The translations under genes were made by a program, and so were the position numbers. The notes under the pieces were generated by a model. The model was given only the letters and a program-made list of their open reading frames with translations, was not told the DNA's origin and searched no databases. This document shows, in pieces, positions 7,513-14,988 of a DNA stretch of 64,000 nt; the first letter of the stretch is position 1, and the number at the start of each line of letters is the position of its first letter. Source of the DNA: Streptomyces sp. AC550_RSS872 (GTDB lineage: Bacteria; Actinomycetota; Actinomycetes; Streptomycetales; Streptomycetaceae); contig NZ_JAGMUL010000026.1 of NCBI RefSeq assembly GCF_019049285.1, positions 1 to 64,000 of the forward strand, given 5' to 3'.

Positions 7513-9426
7513 TCAGTCCTCGACGACGGTGAACAGCCTGGCCTCACGGGAGTGACCGACGCGTACGGCCTCGCCGGCCTCGGCGATGCCCTTCAGCCCG
7601 GCGAGCGGGTCGCCCTCGGGGAGTTCGGGTGACCGGTGCAGCAGCGTGTGCACGACGCCTTCGAGGTCGGCAGCGGGGTCGGCGGGCGCTGTGGCGGAAC
7701 GCCAGGCGACGTGCCGGTCCGGACGGACCAGCAGCGCCCCGCCCGCTTCGAGCCCGCAGACGGTGTGCCACCGGCCGCCGGGATCGGCGTAATCGCCGCC
7801 GTCGCCCACTCCGACTCCGACGACGGTGATCGGGTGTCCCGTCGCCCAGGCGACGGTGCGGGCGGCCTCGTGCCACGGGCAGCCGGGGGCGCCGTCGGTG
7901 AAGAGTGTGAACCCTTCTACGGCGACGAGGTCCGAGCTGGATACGGTCCAGCCGTCCGCTGCGCGCAGCCAGACGTGGGGGACGTGGTGCCCCGGTCGGG
8001 CATTGGAGGTGAAGCCGGTGGCCGTGTCCTCCGCCGGCGGGGTCCCGTCGGAGACCAGCGCACCGGTCCGGTAGGTGAAGCCCGCCTCGATGTTGAGCTG
8101 GCTGTAGTCCTCGGCGTTGTGGGCGACGGCGGCGTCCGCGGCGGCCCGTCGCCGGGCGCCCTCCTCGGTGTCGCTCGCCCAGACCGCGATCTCGGACCAG
8201 CCCTCGTCGACCGAGAGGCCCTTGCGCAGGCCCATCGCCGAACCGATCGGCCCGTGGCGTCCGGCGTTGCGCAGAGAGTGCTCGACATTGCGGATGGCGA
8301 TCTGCCGACGCTCGGGTTCGTAGCTGTCGAGCAGTTCGTCGCCCGCCTGGCCCTTGAGGACCGCCGCCAGCTTCCAGCCCAGGTTGGTGGCGTCGCCGAC
8401 CGCGGTGTTCAGGCCCAGCCCGCCGGTCGGCGGGTGCCGGTGTGCGGCGTCGCCCGCGAGGAACACGGGACCGATCCTGAAGCGGTCGGCCACCACACCC
8501 TCGTACTGCCAGTGGCTGATCGCGTGGACCCGCATCTCCAGGTCGGGCAGTCCGATGAGGTCGCGCACCCGCTGGGTCAGCGCCTCGGCGTCGCGGCCGA
8601 TCGGGTCGTCGGGGTGCATGTGCATCCCCATGGACCACTGCGGCGAGCGCGCACCCCACTGGTCCGGTCCCAGGGCGAGGAGGACTCCTACGGGGTTGCC
8701 CTCGCCCTGCGGCTGGATCAGGTAGGTCAGCAGGGCCTCGGGGTCGGCGTACTCGCTGAGGTCTGCGGAGAAGAACACGCTCACGAGGTCGAGCAGGGCG
8801 CGCGGCCCGGACACCTGGACGCCCAGGAGCCCCGCGCAGGTACGGCCGCCGTCGGCCGCGACCACGTAACGGGCGCGGATGCGGTAAGTGCGGTCGGCGT
8901 CCAGGTCGCGGACCGTCGCGAGGGCGCCGGTGTCGTCGACGTCCAGGCCGATCAGCTCCGTACGAGGACGGATCCCGCCGGGCCATGCCTTGTGGGCCTG
9001 TTCCCAGAGCAGCGTGTCCACTCTGAGCTGGGGAAGGTTGCCGAACCGCCGGGGGCTGGCGTCGGCGTAGCGTTCCCTGTCGGCGCCACCGCCCCACGCG
9101 GGGAGGCAGCCGATTCGGCGGCCGTGCAGCGGGGTGGGCCCCGCCAGGCTCGTGTACCAGGCCACGCGGTGCCACTGGTCCTCCGGGGGCCCCTCCGCGT
9201 AGATCCGGTCGGCGATGCCGACGTCGTGAAAGGTTTCCATGGTGCGGACGTTGAGTAGATGGGCCCGCGGGAAGTGGGTGGTGAAGTCACGGCGGTCGAT
9301 GACCATGCCGTGCACGCCGCGGCGGGCCAGCTCCAGGGCCGTCGTCAGTCCTGCGGGGCCGCCGCCCACGATGAGAACGGGAGTCTCCTCGTCCGCAGCG
9401 GCGGCTCGAATCAAGTTGTCAGTCAC
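7513..9426 (-). CDS. FAD-dependent aromatic hydroxylase (PheA/TfdB/MhpA family)
   Basis: A 637-aa flavoprotein monooxygenase, the first gene of the operon. The GTG start at 9426 follows AAGGAGG, so the longer frame was rejected. It has the FAD GxGxxG motif VLIVGGGPAGLTTALELA near residue 17, the DG motif VVAADGGRTCAG, and the GD motif VFLAGDAAHRHPPTGGLG. A C-terminal thioredoxin-like domain, as in phenol hydroxylases, ends the protein. It should use NAD(P)H and O2 to add a hydroxyl to a phenolic substrate, preparing it for the downstream extradiol dioxygenase. The substrate is not known. A 3-hydroxybenzoate- or resorcinol-type acid would fit the rest of the route. Confidence 0.9.
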   Translation of the reverse strand: MTDNLIRAAAADEETPVLIVGGGPAGLTTALELARRGVHGMVIDRRDFTTHFPRAHLLNVRTMETFHDVGIADRIYAEGPPEDQWHRVAWYTSLAGPTPLHGRRIGCLPAWGGGADRERYADASPRRFGNLPQLRVDTLLWEQAHKAWPGGIRPRTELIGLDVDDTGALATVRDLDADRTYRIRARYVVAADGGRTCAGLLGVQVSGPRALLDLVSVFFSADLSEYADPEALLTYLIQPQGEGNPVGVLLALGPDQWGARSPQWSMGMHMHPDDPIGRDAEALTQRVRDLIGLPDLEMRVHAISHWQYEGVVADRFRIGPVFLAGDAAHRHPPTGGLGLNTAVGDATNLGWKLAAVLKGQAGDELLDSYEPERRQIAIRNVEHSLRNAGRHGPIGSAMGLRKGLSVDEGWSEIAVWASDTEEGARRRAAADAAVAHNAEDYSQLNIEAGFTYRTGALVSDGTPPAEDTATGFTSNARPGHHVPHVWLRAADGWTVSSSDLVAVEGFTLFTDGAPGCPWHEAARTVAWATGHPITVVGVGVGDGGDYADPGGRWHTVCGLEAGGALLVRPDRHVAWRSATAPADPAADLEGVVHTLLHRSPELPEGDPLAGLKGIAEAGEAVRVGHSREARLFTVVED

Positions 9427-9485
9427 GCGGCCTCCTTGCCGTCGGACCGGCGGGTCGCCTGAGTCCTCCCAGGCGCCATCGATAA

Positions 9486-9567
9486 TTGCATGCAAAAATT
9501 GAATGCAAAACCCCCTGCAATGTTATTACTTTACGTAACGTTCAACTACGGAGTGCATTGCCTGCAA
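9486..9567. promoter_or_regulatory. Cluster of TTGNNTGCAA operator sites before the catabolic operon
   Basis: The AT-rich region upstream of the hydroxylase gene has a perfect palindrome TTGCATGCAA (9486-9495), a second copy TTGAATGCAA (9499-9508), a half-site CTGCAA (9515-9520) and a fourth copy TTGCCTGCAA (9558-9567). A near-identical site, TTGCATGCGA, precedes the GntR gene at 10524. The shared motif has FadR-subfamily character (TNG...CNA). These are likely binding sites of the GntR regulator at 10562. The local drop in GC fits an operon promoter. Confidence 0.65.
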
Positions 9568-9636
9568 TTTTGGGTTCCTCTTGGGATGTACTGCGGCTAG
9601 GGTCTCGGCCACAGCCAATCCCCCCGCGTTCGCCCG

Positions 9637-9915
9637 GTGGCAGACCGTGCCTCAAAGGACGAGGAGGCCCGCACCCTCGCGATCCGCGCCCCCCCCACGC
9701 TCGATGCCACCCGGCCTTCCGCCGGCACACTCGCCACGCGCTGGAAGGTCACCATCCCGGGCGAGCACGCCAACCTGAACGTCACCGTCGACGCCGAGGA
9801 CCAGGAACTGGTGGCCGGCGGGCCCCGCTACGAAGGCAGCGCCGCCGTGACCGGCACCTACGGCCACCGCCACGTCATCGGCTCCACCTACATCGAGGTA
9901 ACCGCCTCGAAGTGG
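9637..9915 (+). pseudogene. Remnant of lipocalin-like carotenoid 1,2-hydratase/AttH protein
   Basis: The plus frame has a block TLATRWKVTIPGEHANLNVT, then DAEDQEL, YEGSAAVTGT and GSTYIEVTA. This looks like the C-terminal strands of CrtC/AttH-like proteins, which read TRWRVxIP...DQEL...YWEGAVxVxG...GYxELTGY. Nothing upstream provides the N-terminal two thirds, and the frame runs on into unrelated Pro/Arg-rich sequence. I take it as a decayed gene end captured between the catabolic operon and the GntR gene. The family assignment rests on pattern memory of a short block. Confidence 0.4.
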
Positions 9916-10056
9916 CCGTCTGCGGCCGCCGAACGACGACGCGGCGACAAGCCCTCCTGCCGGCTCCCACGCACCACCCAACCGCCGGCACCGGGGCCGG
10001 TAAGCCCCCCAGCGCGTACTGCCCCGTCCGACCGCACCAGCCTCGTTGCCGCTGTT

Positions 10057-10088
10057 CTCGGCGCCGCCCCATACGGAGCGGCGCCGAG
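10057..10088. terminator. Strong hairpin, 11-bp perfect stem
   Basis: Arms CTCGGCGCCGC (10057-10067) and GCGGCGCCGAG (10078-10088) flank a 10-nt loop. No T-tract follows. It could end transcription through the gene remnants in either direction, as GC hairpins do in Streptomyces. The stretch from 9916 to about 10296 holds no gene that I can support. Confidence 0.45.
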
Positions 10089-10296
10089 CCCTTGTCTGCG
10101 ACAGCCCTGCTCCGGGACCGGCCGTACCGCCGTCCGCCGCCCCCAGCCAGCCGAGACGCCGTCCCGCCTCCCTCGCGGCACGCCGTAGTAGCCCTCGGAC
10201 CTCCGCCTTCAGAACGGCTTGCATCAGTGACTCAAGCCGGTCGACCAGCTTCTACTACCGGCGTCGTGCCAACTCGTCGTTCGCGAGCATCTCGCG

Positions 10297-10409
10297 CAGT
10301 CCCCCACCTCTGCCCGCAGCGCCATGCCTGGCTCGTCCTCCACTGGCGCCGCCGGGCGCCTACCCGTCAAGCCCAGGCCGGCCACTACCGCACCCGACGT
10401 AAGTCGTGA
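10297..10409 (+). pseudogene. Transposase C-terminal fragment
   Basis: In the plus frame ending at the TGA 10407-10409 the last residues read PHLCPQRHAWLVLHWRRR, then APTRQAQAGHYRTRRK. The pattern (P-x-H-x-L-x-W-x2-WRRRHQ-x-A-x2-CHY-x-RR) is the tail of several Streptomyces DDE transposases, IS701-like among them. Only about 35 residues survive and no terminal inverted repeats were identified. It supports past insertion activity next to the GntR gene. Confidence 0.4.
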
Positions 10410-10523
10410 GGTGATCTTGGTTTGTGGCGTAGCAGCACCCGGGCATCCGACTTCGCGGGGGCCTGCATGGTCGTCGCCCCGCGCCGGGCTCGGGGTGCCG
10501 CTCTGTTAACCTGCTGGGAGATT

Positions 10524-10533
10524 TTGCATGCGA
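10524..10533. promoter_or_regulatory. GntR autoregulatory site TTGCATGCGA
   Basis: The decamer differs in one base from the perfect palindrome TTGCATGCAA at 9486. It lies 28 nt upstream of the GntR start codon. The location is right for autorepression, and the shared site ties the regulator to the divergent catabolic operon 1 kb away. Confidence 0.6.
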
Positions 10534-10561
10534 ACTTGGATTCGGATTGGGGATAGAGTCG

Positions 10562-11281
10562 ATGGCCGAGATCGGCGACACCCCACGGAAGAAGAGGCCC
10601 GGCGCGGCCGTCGACCGAGTCATCGACATGATCGTCGGCAGGATCAGCAGCGGCGATCTCGGGCCGGGGGAGCAGTTGCGCCAGGAAGACCTCGCGGAGA
10701 CGCTCGGGGTGAGCCGGGTGCCGGTGCGGGAGGCGCTGCACGCCCTGGCCGAGCAGCGGGTCCTGGTGCATCTCAAGCATCGGGGGTTCTTCGTCGCCAA
10801 GCGCAGTCCGGCCGAACTGGCACAGTTGGCCCGGCTGTTGGAAATCATCGAGAACGAGGTCCTCGAGACGATCGAGTGGCCGGACGCCGAGGTGCTTGGG
10901 CAGCTCCGAGCGCTCAACGGCCGGATGCTGGCCATCGCCGGGGACTACGACACCACCGAGACCTTCGCCCTGAACCGGCAGTTCCACTTCACGATCTTCA
11001 CCCTCTCGCCGCTCAAAATCATGATCGACGAGCTGGAACGTCTGTGGCGGCTCGCGCAGCCGTTCGTCGTCGCCGAGATGATGACCAGCGACGCGCGGAT
11101 ACAGCGCACCGAGGAGCACGAGCGGATCATCGAGCAGTTGACGCGGCGTGATCGGCAGGCCCTGCTCGAGGTCATGATGCAGCACCGCCGTCGCTCGGGA
11201 CGGCGCACCGCGACGCAGGGCAACGCCCAGGGTCGCCAGATCCCGGATCCCGGCGCACCTCTTCTCGGTACGGGCGGCTGA
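10562..11281 (+). CDS. GntR-family regulator, FadR/FCD subfamily
   Basis: A 239-aa regulator. The N-terminal winged helix (about residues 15-80) contains VDRVIDMIVGRISSGDLGPG, LRQEDLAETLGVSRVPVREA and HALAEQRVLV, the GntR signature. The C-terminal all-helical FCD domain carries the metal or ligand residues in FALNRQFHFTIF (D/N-x3-H) and EEHERIIEQL. ATG 10562 was preferred to the in-frame TTG 10547. It probably represses the aromatic operon until an intermediate binds. The regulator and operon share a decameric operator. Decayed mobile DNA lies on both sides. Confidence 0.9.
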   Translation: MAEIGDTPRKKRPGAAVDRVIDMIVGRISSGDLGPGEQLRQEDLAETLGVSRVPVREALHALAEQRVLVHLKHRGFFVAKRSPAELAQLARLLEIIENEVLETIEWPDAEVLGQLRALNGRMLAIAGDYDTTETFALNRQFHFTIFTLSPLKIMIDELERLWRLAQPFVVAEMMTSDARIQRTEEHERIIEQLTRRDRQALLEVMMQHRRRSGRRTATQGNAQGRQIPDPGAPLLGTGG

Positions 11282-11935
11282 AACGCCGTCGGCAAAAACC
11301 CGACACCGGGGGCTACGACCAGGCAGGTCGCGGCCCCGGTGCAGCACGACACTGACGGTCCACTCCTGCGCTGCCCCTGCCGCGGCGACGGATTGCGAGT
11401 GGCGAGGCCACCTTGACCAACAGGCCGCCGACAACCCGCTGTTCTGGGCTGCATTCAAGATCACCGGAGTTGCCTGAGTCGCATCTCCACACCGCTCCCT
11501 TTCGGCATGCAGTCGAGCTCGGAGCTGCCCACGCGGGAAAGATGTCGGGAAAGACGTGTCCGATGCCCGAGCTGCAAGGGCACCATGCCGTAGTGCGCCT
11601 GCCGGTGTGTCGATGTGTGAGAACGCGGTTCCGAACACCGTGACCGTGACCTCCTCCACAGCGAGGCCACCCGGGTGTCGTGCACGCGGGCGACCGGCCG
11701 GCCCCCACCGCCGCCGTCACCCGTCGAGCGCCGGCCGACCGGGATCGGGCCATCTCGGCACTGTGAGCAGGACACGCGGTGGGTGGCATCACCCCAACGA
11801 CCGGAATGTCGTGCAGGAGTTCGAGTGACGGCGCCGGTGGATCACCTCAACGGTCGGGCCGTCCCCGGTCCCGCCCTCAACTCCGCTCCCACGACCCGAC
11901 CTCACAGAGGAACAGGAGGAACGCGTCGGCCCACA
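11282..11935. other. No supported gene, 650 nt
   Basis: Several overlapping frames are open on both strands, as expected for this GC content, but none has a ribosome site, a family motif or consistent codon bias along its length. On the minus strand short protein-like runs (VTVTVFGTAFSHIDTPAGA, ATPVILNAAQNSGLSAA) sit in different frames. This suggests a decayed gene that I cannot name. Confidence 0.5.
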
Positions 11936-12100
11936 CTGATGCTGTCGGCGTCGGTACTTCTTCGGCAGCTGCTACAGGGCGGGGCGGGCTGCTTCGATGT
12001 GGTCGGCGGTGATGTTGCTGCCCGCGTTCCCGGGCCGCAGCAGCTCGGCCACCGGCTCCCCGGACCCGCCCCGGCCGTGGTCGACGAATCCCATCAGCGG
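11936..12100 (-). mobile_element. IS1380-family transposase fragment
   Basis: The minus strand reads PLMGFVDHGRGGSGEPVAEL, then LRPGNAGSNITADHIEAARP and AL, TAG, QLPK. This is the conserved catalytic-core stretch of IS1380-type transposases (FVDHGxGGTGEPLAxLLRPGNAGSNTAADH). An in-frame TAG (11974-11972) replaces a Gln codon and the frame is lost soon after, so it is dead. The fragment begins directly where the group II intron remnant ends, suggesting that the intron sat in, or arrived next to, this transposase gene. Confidence 0.65.
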
Positions 12101-12625
12101 AGTACCGGTGGGCTACCGGCGAGGTGTCCGCGCAGAGCGCGGTTCCTTTTCAAGTGGCCCCCGGCCCGAACCGCCCGTGCGGCTTTCACCGCAGGCGGCT
12201 CTCCAGCGATCTTCGTGTTTCTCCGTCAGCCGTCGGCGTGGATGGAGGCGTGGCAGGACTGGCAGGTCACGAGGGACTTGCGTCGATTCCCGAGCATCGC
12301 CGTCACTCATGCCGGGCGGGGCTGACTGTGTTCGGACAGGTCTGCGACGCTGCGTGCGTGGTGGACGGTGATGCCGTCCGTCGAGCCGCAGATGTCGCAG
12401 CGACCGGCGAGGAGTCTGGAGACCAGCTCTATTCGCCGGGGGCCGTTCCGGTCGTGGACTTGTCGATGATCGGAGCGGTCCTCTGCCGTCGCAGCGGAAT
12501 ACCGCCGAACCGTGCGACCAGGGGCTACCTGCCGGGGCGCTCGGTGGTGAAACCGGAGGCACCTTCGGGGCCCGACCGGGGTGATGACCTTGGACCGGTA
12601 CTTGCGGGCCATGAGCGACAGGGGA
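12101..12625 (-). mobile_element. 5'-truncated group II intron with maturase/HNH remnant
   Basis: In minus-strand order the remnant has MARKYRSKVITPVGPRR (start of the maturase X region, about 12625), then a frameshift. It continues with RRIELVSRLLAGRCDICGST, DGITVHHARSVADL, another shift, and LGNRRKSLVTCQSCHASI with HADG and a stop at 12226. This is the C-terminal HNH endonuclease of a group II intron-encoded protein, with both CxxC pairs. The reverse-transcriptase domains are absent. The RNA domain V follows 24 nt after the stop, and domain VI-like sequence continues to roughly 12101-12115. The element is dead but its 3' architecture is intact. Confidence 0.8.
12168..12201 (-). ncRNA. Group II intron domain V
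   Basis: The 34-nt minus-strand segment begins GAGCCGCCTGCGGTGAAAGC and closes CGCACGGGCGGTTC. It is a hairpin of exactly the canonical domain V length, with a GAAA tetraloop and the lower helix GAGCCG/CGGTTC. The catalytic triad position expected in the lower stem reads CCG or GC-rich, as in several bacterial introns. It lies directly downstream of the maturase stop, the standard order for ORFs placed in domain IV. Confidence 0.85.
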
Positions 12626-12854
12626 CGTTCGGGACGGGTGACCGTTCCCGGAAACCGACGGTGGCCGCGGCAAGCGGCTCTGATCCCCCTTTTTGACTTC
12701 GGGTGTCGGGCACAGGGCGATGGCGGCGGCAGAGCCGTGTGCCCCACCGGCATCCGCGAGGATCTCCAGAAAACGGGCCCTCGGCCGGGAACTGGGCCAG
12801 TCCCAGCTGTCTCGCCTCGGTGATGTCGGCGCAACTGCCCGGCCTACGTGGGTA

Positions 12855-12929
12855 CGGCACTGAACAGTTCATCGCGCTACTGAACTGACCACTGAACTGT
12901 TTCTTGCGCAACTGAACTCTTCAGTGCCG
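12855..12929. repeat. Inverted repeat with internal ACTGAAC copies at the poxB 3' end
   Basis: CGGCACTGAA (12855-12864) is the exact inverse of TTCAGTGCCG (12920-12929). The second arm covers the stop codon of the pyruvate oxidase gene. Between them the motif ACTGAAC recurs (near 12879, 12891 and 12911). The stretch 12626-12854 upstream holds no gene I can support. The repeat could be a long-range terminator or an insertion scar. Confidence 0.5.
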
Positions 12930-14741
12930 TTCAACATCGCCCCTCTTGTTCTTGTCCCGCCCCGGCAGGAACTCCTGCATCTTCGCCTTGAACCCCTGCC
13001 TGACCATCGACCCGCGATCCGCGTCCCCCTTCAGGATCGACGAGGCCGTGGCCTCCATCTGCTCCCAGGTGGCGTGCGGCGGGATCGGCGGTACGGCGGG
13101 GTCGGTGAGGAACTCGATCACCGCCGGGCCGTCCGCCTCCAGGCCCGCGCGCCAGCCCGCCTCGACGTCCTCGGGCTTCTCGACGCGGATGCCGGTCAGA
13201 CCGAGGGAGCGGGCGAACGCGGCGTACTGCACGTCCGGGAGCTGCTGGGACGGCAGGAAGGACGGGGCGCCCTCCATGGCGCGCATCTCCCAGGTGACCT
13301 GGTTGAGGTCGTGGTTGTTCCACACGGCCACGACCAGCCGCGGGTCCTCCCACAGGTCCTTGTACTTCGCCGCCGTGATCAGCTCCGCCAGGCCGTTCAT
13401 CTGCATCGCGCCGTCGCCGACCAGCGCGATGGCCGGGCGGTCCGGATGGGCGAACTTGGCACCGATCGCGTACGGCACACCGCAGCCCATCGTCGCCAGC
13501 GTCCCGGACAGCGACGAGCGCATGCCGGGCCGCATCGTCAGATGGCGGGCGTACCAGTTCGCCGCCGAACCCGAGTCGGAGGACACGATCGCGTTCTCGG
13601 GGAGCAGCGGGTCCAGGGTGCGGGCGACGTACTCCGGGTTGATGGGGTCGGCCGACAGGTTCGCCCGCCGCTCCATGACCTCACGCCAGCGCGTCACGTT
13701 GTCGCACACCGTGTCGTACCACTCGCGGCCCCGCTCCTCGGACCTGATCAGCGGGATCAGCCGCTCCAGCGTCGCCTTCGCGTCGCCGACGAGATTCACC
13801 TCGTACGGATAGCGCATCCCGACCATGTGCGGATCGATGTCGATCTGCACGCCCCGCGCCTTGTCGAAGTCCGGCAGGAACTGCGTGTACGGGAAGGACG
13901 ATCCGATGGTCAGCAGCGTGTCGCAGTCCCGCATGAGCTCGTACGACGGGCGCGTGCCCAGCAGCCCGATCGAGCCGGTGACATACGGAAGTTCGTCGCT
14001 CAGGGCGTCCTTGCCGAGCAGCGCCTTGGCCACGCCGGCACCCAGCAGCTCGGCGATCCGCTCCACATCGGCCCGCGCGCCGGACGCGCCCTGGCCGACC
14101 AGGATGGCCACCTTGTCACCGGCGTTGAGGATCTCGGCCGCCCTGCGGACCGAGTCGTCCGAGGGAACCGCCGTCCAGCTGCTGCGGTCCAGGCTGGAGG
14201 GGACCATCTTGAACTCGTGCGTGGGCGGCGAGTAGTCGAGCTCCTGGACGTCGCCCGGGATGATGATCGCCGTGGGCGCGCGGCGCGCGTACGCGGTGCG
14301 GATCGCCCGGTCCAGGACGTTCGGCAGCTGCTCGGGGACCGTCACCGTCTCCACGAAGTCCGAGGCGACGTCCTTGAAGAGCGTGTGCAGGTCGACCTCC
14401 TGCTGGTACGAGCCGCCCATCGCGGTGCGATGCGTCTGGCCGACGATCGCCAGCACGGGGACGTGGTCGAGTTTGGCGTCGTACAGGCCGTTCAGGAGGT
14501 GGATCGCGCCGGGTCCGGACGTCGCCGCGCACACCCCGAGACGGCCGCTGAACTTGGCGTAACCGACCGCCTGGAACGCGGACATCTCCTCGTGCCGGGA
14601 CTGGATGAAACGAGGCTGGTTGTCGGCCCGGCCCCACGCGGCGAGCAGGCCGTTGATGCCGTCGCCGGGATAGCCGAAGACATGCTCCACATCCCACTCG
14701 CGCAGGCGTTGCAGGACGTGGTCGGCGACCTTGGTGCTCAT
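12921..14741 (-). CDS. poxB: Pyruvate oxidase/dehydrogenase (thiamine diphosphate enzyme, PoxB type)
   Basis: A 606-aa ThDP- and FAD-dependent enzyme that decarboxylates pyruvate, usually to acetate with electrons passed to quinone. ATG 14741 has an AGGAGG site. The N-terminal PYR domain has FGYPGDGINGLLAAW and the activating Glu in SRHEEMSAFQAVGYAK. The middle FAD-binding domain covers about residues 190-340. The C-terminal PP domain has VGDGAMQMNGLAEL for Mg-diphosphate and AVWNNHDLNQVTWEM. It is divergent from a SigB-type sigma factor gene, which suggests general-stress control. Confidence 0.9.
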   Translation of the reverse strand: MSTKVADHVLQRLREWDVEHVFGYPGDGINGLLAAWGRADNQPRFIQSRHEEMSAFQAVGYAKFSGRLGVCAATSGPGAIHLLNGLYDAKLDHVPVLAIVGQTHRTAMGGSYQQEVDLHTLFKDVASDFVETVTVPEQLPNVLDRAIRTAYARRAPTAIIIPGDVQELDYSPPTHEFKMVPSSLDRSSWTAVPSDDSVRRAAEILNAGDKVAILVGQGASGARADVERIAELLGAGVAKALLGKDALSDELPYVTGSIGLLGTRPSYELMRDCDTLLTIGSSFPYTQFLPDFDKARGVQIDIDPHMVGMRYPYEVNLVGDAKATLERLIPLIRSEERGREWYDTVCDNVTRWREVMERRANLSADPINPEYVARTLDPLLPENAIVSSDSGSAANWYARHLTMRPGMRSSLSGTLATMGCGVPYAIGAKFAHPDRPAIALVGDGAMQMNGLAELITAAKYKDLWEDPRLVVAVWNNHDLNQVTWEMRAMEGAPSFLPSQQLPDVQYAAFARSLGLTGIRVEKPEDVEAGWRAGLEADGPAVIEFLTDPAVPPIPPHATWEQMEATASSILKGDADRGSMVRQGFKAKMQEFLPGRDKNKRGDVERH

Positions 14742-14786
14742 GCGGGACCTCCTGGGTCCGTGGGGGACTGCGTGGCTCCGCTCCGA

Positions 14787-14812
14787 GTGACCCTGCGCGC
14801 CGGTGGAAAACC
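14787..14812 (-). promoter_or_regulatory. Possible SigB-type promoter of the pyruvate oxidase gene
   Basis: On the minus strand GGTTTT is followed after about 14 nt by GGGTCA, 46 nt upstream of the poxB start. The arrangement resembles the Streptomyces SigB consensus (G-N2-T, 14-16 nt, GGGTA-C/T), with an imperfect -10. The adjacent divergent gene encodes a sigma factor of that class. Confidence 0.3.
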
Positions 14813-14988
14813 TGAACGGGTGTTTGCGGGCGGGGGGCGGGGGCAGGCGAAGGAACAGTGCTTCGGACCGGAGGCACGTCCGTGGGAGCGGGGATCCCCC
14901 GCCACGGGTGTGCCCGGCTCCGGTGCGCGCCCGCACTCCCACGGTGACCGTCCAAGCCAGAGCGCAACCAAGGGAGTTGTGGCGCATC

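Noticed and set aside
9486..10409. A single 307-aa plus-strand protein covering this region
   Set aside because: The frame starts inside the operator cluster and strings together unrelated fragments. Only the last 35 residues look like a real (transposase) protein end.
11282..11935. A possible gene on the minus strand with runs such as VTVTVFGTAFSHIDTPAGA
   Set aside because: Protein-like runs lie in different frames and no family could be recognised, so it was left as a region without a supported gene.
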